33,502 nucleotides of DNA from a virus. The stretch is taken from IMG/VR virus record IMGVR_UViG_3300042325_000039, positions 1 through 33,502 of that record. One strand, written 5' to 3'. Below, piece by piece: positions 30,505 through 33,502 of the stretch; position 1 is the stretch's first letter; each line of letters begins with the position of its first letter. Position numbers and translations under genes: made by a program. Below the pieces are notes generated by a model. The model ran no database searches. It saw only the letters and a program-made list of their open reading frames with translations, and was not told where the DNA came from.

Positions 30505-30670
30505 GTAGTATTTTTAGTACTTTTTGTACCTTCTGTTGTACAAAATGTGCTATAAACTGCACAATTTGATGTGCAAATGCAACATTGTTGCAAAAATAAT
30601 TTTAAAATATTTTAATAGTTTTGCACTTTGTATTGTGTAATGTGTTATTTTTGTTGAAACAAAACACAAA
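30505..30670. promoter_or_regulatory. Gene-free regulatory block: candidate origin/operator region
   Basis: The longest gene-free stretch. It holds TGTGC(T)/TGCACA/TGTGCA half-sites (30546, 30558, 30570; the last two form an inverted pair TGCACA-6-TGTGCA), TGCAAC-ATT-GTTGCA at 30578-30592, TTGTACAA at 30536-30543, and then 26 bases made only of A and T (30592-30617) with the palindrome TTAAAATATTTTAA at 30602-30615. Short repeated sites next to an AT-only stretch fit an origin, or operators of the early promoter, or both. Confidence 0.45.
30619..30664 (+). promoter_or_regulatory. Early promoter with dyad over the -7 element
   Basis: TTTTG at 30619-30623, a 22-base spacer and TATTTTTG at 30646-30653. 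The arms TTTTGTT (30649-30655) and AACAAAA (30658-30664) are exact inverses with a 2-base centre and cover the -7 element and expected start. The early operon begins at ATG 30671, so the predicted leader is about 10 bases, as at the other two dyad promoters. Confidence 0.6.
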
Positions 30671-30877
30671 ATGACACATTTAACCACCTACCAAATGTTC
30701 CAATATCAGCGATACGGGAACATCTTAATCGACGGGAGCAGGAGTACATCAAACCCTTACGACCCTGCTCTACTACCTAAAAACTACGATTACGAAGATG
30801 ACGATTACACCTTCACTCGTTGGGTAGAACACAATGCAGAACTTGAACTTTTAAAAAACGAATTATATGAAGATTGA
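30671..30877 (+). CDS. Hypothetical early phage protein
   Basis: A 68-residue acidic protein, the first gene after the early promoter. It reads MTHLTTYQMFQYQRYGNILI, then a Tyr/Asp-rich middle (YDPALLPKNYDYEDDDYTFT) and ends ELLKNELYED. There is no membrane segment or motif. First genes of early operons are often host-takeover or anti-defence proteins, but nothing in the sequence shows which. It overlaps the next gene by 11 bases. Confidence 0.55.
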   Translation: MTHLTTYQMFQYQRYGNILIDGSRSTSNPYDPALLPKNYDYEDDDYTFTRWVEHNAELELLKNELYED

Positions 30878-31064
30878 ATTTGTAAAAGAAACTAAGCCAG
30901 ACGGCACAATATTCTACTACACTTTAGTAGATAACAAATACGATAGCGCAAGTATGTACTTGGAATACTCACAAGCTTACGAATACTTTGTAAGCCTAAA
31001 GAAAAGACAAGAACCGATTATCGAAATTTTAGAACACTATAACATAGACATACAAAACAAATAA
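30867..31064 (+). CDS. Hypothetical early phage protein
   Basis: A 65-residue soluble protein, MKIEFVKETKPDGTIFYYTL then YLEYSQAYEYFVSLKKRQEP; two-strand start and helical end. It overlaps its neighbour by 11 bases and precedes the 31066 gene by one base. No family recognised. Confidence 0.55.
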   Translation: MKIEFVKETKPDGTIFYYTLVDNKYDSASMYLEYSQAYEYFVSLKKRQEPIIEILEHYNIDIQNK

Positions 31065-31065
31065 T

Positions 31066-31245
31066 ATGAAAAAAATTATTTTAACTTGGGCAGGTCTTAT
31101 GTGTATATGTTATTTATTAATAGCTTTTACATTATGGCAGTTCAATCCTGCAATGTGGGAAAAAGTAGAAAGAGGTTTATTATCCGTTATTGGAACATTA
31201 TTTAGTGGAGTATTAACGGTAATATATTATGATTTTAAAAACTAA
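31066..31245 (+). CDS. 59-residue two-pass membrane protein
   Basis: ATG at 31066, one base after the upstream stop; TAA 31243-31245. MKKIILTWAGLMCICYLLIA opens a basic start and first membrane helix (about 4-24), a polar loop (FNPAMWEKVERG) and a second hydrophobic stretch at 38-54 (LLSVIGTLFSGVLTVIYY) with a basic end. It is too short for common cut-offs but fills the gap before the ERF gene well. Function unknown; possibly a host-membrane effector. Confidence 0.6.
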   Translation: MKKIILTWAGLMCICYLLIAFTLWQFNPAMWEKVERGLLSVIGTLFSGVLTVIYYDFKN

Positions 31246-31261
31246 ACAAAACCAGAAACAA

Positions 31262-31801
31262 ATGAGCCTAATTAAAATTCAACAGGAATTAAAAGCACCT
31301 AAAAACCAATTCAATGCTTTTGCTAAATACAAGTACCGAAGTGCAGAAGATATTATAGAAGCTGCAAAGCCTATCTGCCATAAATACGGCTATGCTTTAA
31401 TGTTAAGCGACGAAGTAATAGAAGTAGGCGGTCGGGTATATGTAAAGGCTACGGCGCACCTATTTAAAAATGAAGATGGAGATAGTGCAAGATGTTGCGG
31501 AATTGCCAGAGAAGATGAATTTCAAAAAGGAATGTCAGCTTCGCAGATTACCGGTGCAGCAAGTAGCTATGCTCGTAAATACGCACTTAACGGATTGTTC
31601 GCAATAGATGACACAAAAGATGCAGATGCTACTAATGAGCATAAAGACGAAGTAAGCGAAGGACAAAAAGCTTTCTTAATTGAGCAGTTAGATAAGACAA
31701 AGTTTACTCAGGAACAAAAGTATAAGGCTATTGAGAAAATCAAAGCTATCAAGACCTTAGACGAATTTAACAAGATTAAAGAAACAATTAAAAAAAGTTA
31801 A
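31262..31801 (+). CDS. erf: ERF-family single-strand annealing protein
   Basis: A 179-residue recombinase from ATG 31262; a longer in-frame start at 31229 overlaps the membrane-protein gene and adds a Lys/Gln-rich leader. The ERF core is plain: LKAPKNQFNAFAKYKYRSAE (10-29), DIIEAAKPICHKYGYALML (30-48), SQITGAASSYARKYALNGLF (94-113) and AIDDTKDADAT. Such proteins anneal complementary single strands for phage recombination and circularisation. A helical C-terminal part (about 130-179) is typical. It starts the recombination part of the early block. Confidence 0.85.
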   Translation: MSLIKIQQELKAPKNQFNAFAKYKYRSAEDIIEAAKPICHKYGYALMLSDEVIEVGGRVYVKATAHLFKNEDGDSARCCGIAREDEFQKGMSASQITGAASSYARKYALNGLFAIDDTKDADATNEHKDEVSEGQKAFLIEQLDKTKFTQEQKYKAIEKIKAIKTLDEFNKIKETIKKS

Positions 31802-32082
31802 TGAAAACAGCAATGCAAGAATTAATTGAGTATTTAGAAAATACTTATTATGTTAAAGAAATACTTGATTGGGAAGATATTAAGAAAAATATACTTGAAA
31901 AAGAAAAAGAGCAGATAATAGCTGCTCATTTATATGGTATGGATAAATTTGCAACTGCTTTAAATGAATTTGTCAATATTAAAAACACAATTTTACAAAT
32001 ACAAAAAATAAAAATTGGTATTGAAAAACATGATAATGGAGAAGAATACTACAACCAAACCTATAACCAAAAAGAAAGCTAA
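31801..32082 (+). CDS. MKTAMQELI-family phage protein, copy 2
   Basis: A 93-residue paralogue of the protein at 8386-8676: same MKTAMQELI start, LEKEKEQI block and GEEYYNQTYNQ end. The middle part differs. It starts on the last base of the ERF stop (TAATG). Residues between the shared blocks are Lys/Ile-rich and helical. Function unknown; the link with ERF here may not be functional, since the other copy lies in a different block. Confidence 0.7.
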   Translation: MKTAMQELIEYLENTYYVKEILDWEDIKKNILEKEKEQIIAAHLYGMDKFATALNEFVNIKNTILQIQKIKIGIEKHDNGEEYYNQTYNQKES

Positions 32083-32321
32083 TGAGGGAACTATTACCAT
32101 TTGAAAGGCAGATGCTCCTGGCAGAAGTTTACCACTATGCTTGGTATAACGAAGAAGCATACGAGGACTTATTAGCCTTTATTAAAAAGTATGAAAACAA
32201 ATTAGACAAACCTGTATTTTTTAACCCAATCAATAACAATGACACAGAAACAACAAATCTTGAAACATTTGCTTTCGGGCAAAACATTGACACCAATTCA
32301 GGCTCTAACGAAGTACAATAG
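32082..32321 (+). CDS. Hypothetical small acidic protein
   Basis: A 79-residue protein with a helical, aromatic N-terminal half (MRELLPFERQMLLAEVYHYA, then WYNEEAYEDLLAFIKKYENK) and an Asn/Thr-rich disordered end. The start overlaps the upstream stop by one base (TAATG-like). The next gene begins inside its 3' end by 83 bases. No family recognised; the unstructured end may simply reflect that overlap. Confidence 0.5.
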   Translation: MRELLPFERQMLLAEVYHYAWYNEEAYEDLLAFIKKYENKLDKPVFFNPINNNDTETTNLETFAFGQNIDTNSGSNEVQ

Positions 32322-32445
32322 CCTAAGATTAGCAGCCGTAGTATTTGAATTAAAACGCAAAGGCTACAAAGTACGAACGGAATTAATTAACGTAGGTACG
32401 AAAAAACAAAATAAATTAGTAGCTCAATATTCAATTAAAAAGTAA
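32239..32445 (+). CDS. HTH DNA-binding protein
   Basis: A 68-residue helix-turn-helix protein: TQKQQILKHLLSGKTLTPIQ (2-21) and ALTKYNSLRLAAVVFELKRK (22-41), then a wing GYKVRTELINVG and a basic end. This is the layout of HTH_55-type small phage regulators. It overlaps the upstream gene by 83 bases but starts with a full, standard N-terminus, so the overlap is real. It could regulate the early promoter at 30619, whose dyad would be a target; untested. Confidence 0.7.
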   Translation: MTQKQQILKHLLSGKTLTPIQALTKYNSLRLAAVVFELKRKGYKVRTELINVGTKKQNKLVAQYSIKK

Positions 32446-32660
32446 TGAAATATTTAAAATTGGAAGCAATAATTAAAATAGATGAAAATTTATATTCTTT
32501 ATCTACTAAAGAAGATATTAAATTTTTTGTTGAAACATTAAATGATAAAGATAATACTACTTTACAATTATGGAGCAATGATATAGGAGATGAAATATGT
32601 AGTACAAATGAATTTAAATGGATTATTTTAAGTGAATTAATAAACAATAAAAACATATAA
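32445..32660 (+). CDS. Hypothetical phage protein
   Basis: A 71-residue soluble protein (MKYLKLEAIIKIDENLYSLS, then TLQLWSNDIGDEICSTNEFK). It looks like a small alpha/beta fold, with acidic patches. It starts on the last base of the HTH stop (TAATG) and is followed after one base by the next gene. No motif recognised. Confidence 0.5.
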   Translation: MKYLKLEAIIKIDENLYSLSTKEDIKFFVETLNDKDNTTLQLWSNDIGDEICSTNEFKWIILSELINNKNI

Positions 32661-32661
32661 A

Positions 32662-32844
32662 ATGAAAGAAGAATTAAAAAATGAAGACGAAAGATTTAAT
32701 AAATTAAAAGAAGCATCAATACCCTTAATTAAATATCTTTGTGAAAATCATCACCCACACATTACTGCAATAGTAACTGGAACAGGAATTGAAATAATGG
32801 AAGGTTTAATGTCTTTTCCAACTACTGAATATTTAATAGATTAA
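32662..32844 (+). CDS. Small conserved phage protein
   Basis: A 60-residue protein beginning MKEELKNEDERFNKLKEASI and containing HHPHITAIVTGTGIEIMEGL, a HPH-x-VT-x-T-x-E-x-E-G pattern seen in small proteins of Bacteroidota phages. The His-rich stretch might bind metal. It starts one base after the upstream stop. Function unknown. Confidence 0.55.
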   Translation: MKEELKNEDERFNKLKEASIPLIKYLCENHHPHITAIVTGTGIEIMEGLMSFPTTEYLID

Positions 32845-32864
32845 ACAATTAAAAACAAATAAAA

Positions 32865-33059
32865 ATGGAACAAAAAAAATGGAGTACTGGCGGTTGGAAA
32901 AAGCAGACCGCTAAAGGAGAAGTAATTAATTTTACAATTAATGATGTTAAATACTCAATGTGGGTAAACGCTTATAAGACAGAAGATAAGCAACCAGATT
33001 ACAAGATTTATGTAAATGATTTCAAACCTAAAGAAGACACGGAAGGATTGCCGTTTTAA
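32865..33059 (+). CDS. Possible SSB-like mini-protein
   Basis: A 64-residue protein: QKKWSTGGWKKQTAKGEVIN, FTINDVKYSMWVNAYKTEDK, QPDYKIYVNDFKPKEDTEGL and the end PF. The basic, aromatic beta-strand pattern is like a small OB-type nucleic-acid-binding part, and the end DTEGLPF resembles the acidic DDDIPF tip of SSB proteins that recruits partner enzymes. It is too short for a standard OB fold (about 100), so this may be a trimmed SSB or an interaction module. It lies between the ERF/HTH genes and the DnaA-like gene. Confidence 0.5.
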   Translation: MEQKKWSTGGWKKQTAKGEVINFTINDVKYSMWVNAYKTEDKQPDYKIYVNDFKPKEDTEGLPF

Positions 33060-33061
33060 TT

Positions 33062-33490
33062 ATGCTAACGAGAAATAAAGATGTTTCAATAAGACAACTA
33101 AAGGAGTTATATTATGCCCAGCGTAATACCCACGTTAAATTGCACGAAATGATGTCGCAGTTAGGGTTGTTAGGCATAGAAGACAACGAGCCTTTAGGTG
33201 CGGATATAGGTGCGAGAAGCATCGTTAAATTAGTTGAGGAAGTATTTGAGTGCGATATATCAAGAAGGGATAGGTCTTTACGAACTACCTTTGGTCGCAA
33301 GGCTGCTGCTTATTTACTTAGAAGGTATACCAAATTGAACCTCAAAGAGATAAGCGCATACACTGGCACTAAAGACCATACTACCGCAATTCATAACATT
33401 AAACAAGCAAATAACCTAATTGACACGGAAGATTGGTTTAAAGACAAAATGAAAAGAATTTGTCAAAAAATTGAAATTATCGAAAATTAG
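33062..33490 (+). CDS. Stand-alone DnaA domain IV-like protein
   Basis: A 142-residue protein. The C-terminal two thirds match DnaA domain IV, which binds DnaA boxes: a basic helix (RTTFGRKAAAYLLRRYTKLN, 74-93), NLKEISAYTG and the signature GTKDHTTAIHNIKQ (102-115). The N-terminal 50 residues are helical. The AAA+ ATPase and loader domains of DnaA are missing, so it cannot melt DNA as DnaA does. It may direct the host initiator, load the neighbouring Lin1244-type protein, or regulate transcription. The gene ends 3 bases before the promoter of the leader RNA (TATATTTG at 33493). No clear cluster of DnaA boxes was found. Confidence 0.82.
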   Translation: MLTRNKDVSIRQLKELYYAQRNTHVKLHEMMSQLGLLGIEDNEPLGADIGARSIVKLVEEVFECDISRRDRSLRTTFGRKAAAYLLRRYTKLNLKEISAYTGTKDHTTAIHNIKQANNLIDTEDWFKDKMKRICQKIEIIEN

Positions 33491-33502
33491 TGTATATTTG
33501 CA
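33376..33502. repeat. Terminal direct repeat, right copy
   Basis: Exact repeat of bases 1-127. The repeat closes the circle: the DnaA-like gene ends here and the promoter at 33471-33500 continues into base 128. In a circular map only one copy exists. Confidence 0.93.

Noticed and set aside
30602-30615. Palindrome TTAAAATATTTTAA taken alone as an operator
   Set aside because: A/T-only palindromes are expected by chance in a sequence this AT-rich; it is only mentioned as part of the AT stretch.
31229-31261. Longer N-terminus of the ERF protein
   Set aside because: The start lies inside the preceding membrane-protein gene; the ERF core begins after the ATG at 31262.
338-33300. Minus-strand open frames (for example 15152-15802, 14465-14884, 451-756, 21032-21352)
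   Set aside because: All lie opposite well-supported + strand genes, have Cys/Ser/Leu- or Phe-rich compositions typical of antisense reads, and show no domain, promoter or coupling of their own.
1-33502. tRNA genes and CRISPR arrays
   Set aside because: No cloverleaf with a TTC-stem and CCA-like acceptor end and no regularly spaced repeats were seen by eye.
1-33502. Lysogeny genes (integrase, excisionase, CI-type repressor, att sites)
   Set aside because: No recombinase motif was found; the small HTH at 32239 alone is not evidence for lysogeny.
33062-33502. DnaA boxes around the DnaA-like gene and the leader RNA
   Set aside because: No TTATCCACA-like cluster was found by eye, so no DnaA-box origin is claimed.

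Overview
The window is a complete, circularised genome of a tailed phage (siphovirus-like) that infects a member of the Bacteroidota. Bases 1-127 are repeated exactly at 33376-33502, so the unique circle is 33,375 bp. Every credible gene is on the + strand. Genes are packed with ATGA, TAATG and longer overlaps. The DNA is AT-rich, starts are usually preceded by A-rich stretches rather than a strong Shine-Dalgarno, and the recognisable promoters fit the Bacteroidota pattern (TTG/TTTG, about 19-22 bases, TAnnTTTG). No integrase, excisionase, CRISPR array or tRNA was seen, so there is no direct sign of lysogeny. The tail-fibre composition (S74 chaperone, GLGVT/GIGTTSP repeats) resembles environmental phages, but the exact host is not determined.

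Layout. (1) 30505-33490, continuing through the circle junction: an early/replication block that starts at a 166-bp gene-free region rich in dyads. It holds small proteins, an ERF-type annealing protein, an HTH protein, a possible SSB-like protein and a stand-alone DnaA domain IV. (2) 116-225: a gene-free segment with a strong promoter, two RNA hairpins whose loops are complementary over 7 bases, and a terminator ending directly at the next start codon. (3) 226-2975: a Lin1244/DUF4373-type replication protein, a second replication-associated protein, a VRR-NUC-like nuclease, a sigma-region-4-like HTH protein and small proteins. (4) 2966-5349: an LpxA-like acyltransferase and two glycosyltransferases, a probable surface- or glycan-modification cassette. 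(5) 5392-7892: an HNH nuclease, small proteins and both terminase subunits. (6) 7951-9719: a new promoter followed by microproteins, a DUF3850/ASCH-like protein and conserved phage proteins. (7) 9716-26978: the virion genes, in an order unlike the HK97/lambda standard: tail-assembly chaperone (with a probable -1 frameshift on a T9 run), tail completion, distal tail and hub, tape measure, then XkdF-like protease, scaffold, major capsid, tail tube, portal, connectors and a 1150-residue fibre. Terminators follow the chaperone, capsid and tail-tube genes. (8) 27010-28648: the lysis cassette, with a holin-like protein, a unimolecular spanin, a GH24 endolysin and a second holin-like protein. (9) 28649-30504: an HNH homing endonuclease with its own promoter, a DEDD exonuclease with a zinc ribbon, a MazG-like mini-protein and a GNAT-like acetyltransferase.

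The most unusual items are the putative kissing-loop leader RNA between the DnaA-like and replication-protein genes, the dual-frame chaperone gene, the three promoters with dyads over the -7 element, the portal fused to a winged-helix and a MuF-like C-terminal domain, and the phage-borne LpxA-like/glycosyltransferase cassette. Protein family calls were made by eye from motifs and gene order; no database search was run.
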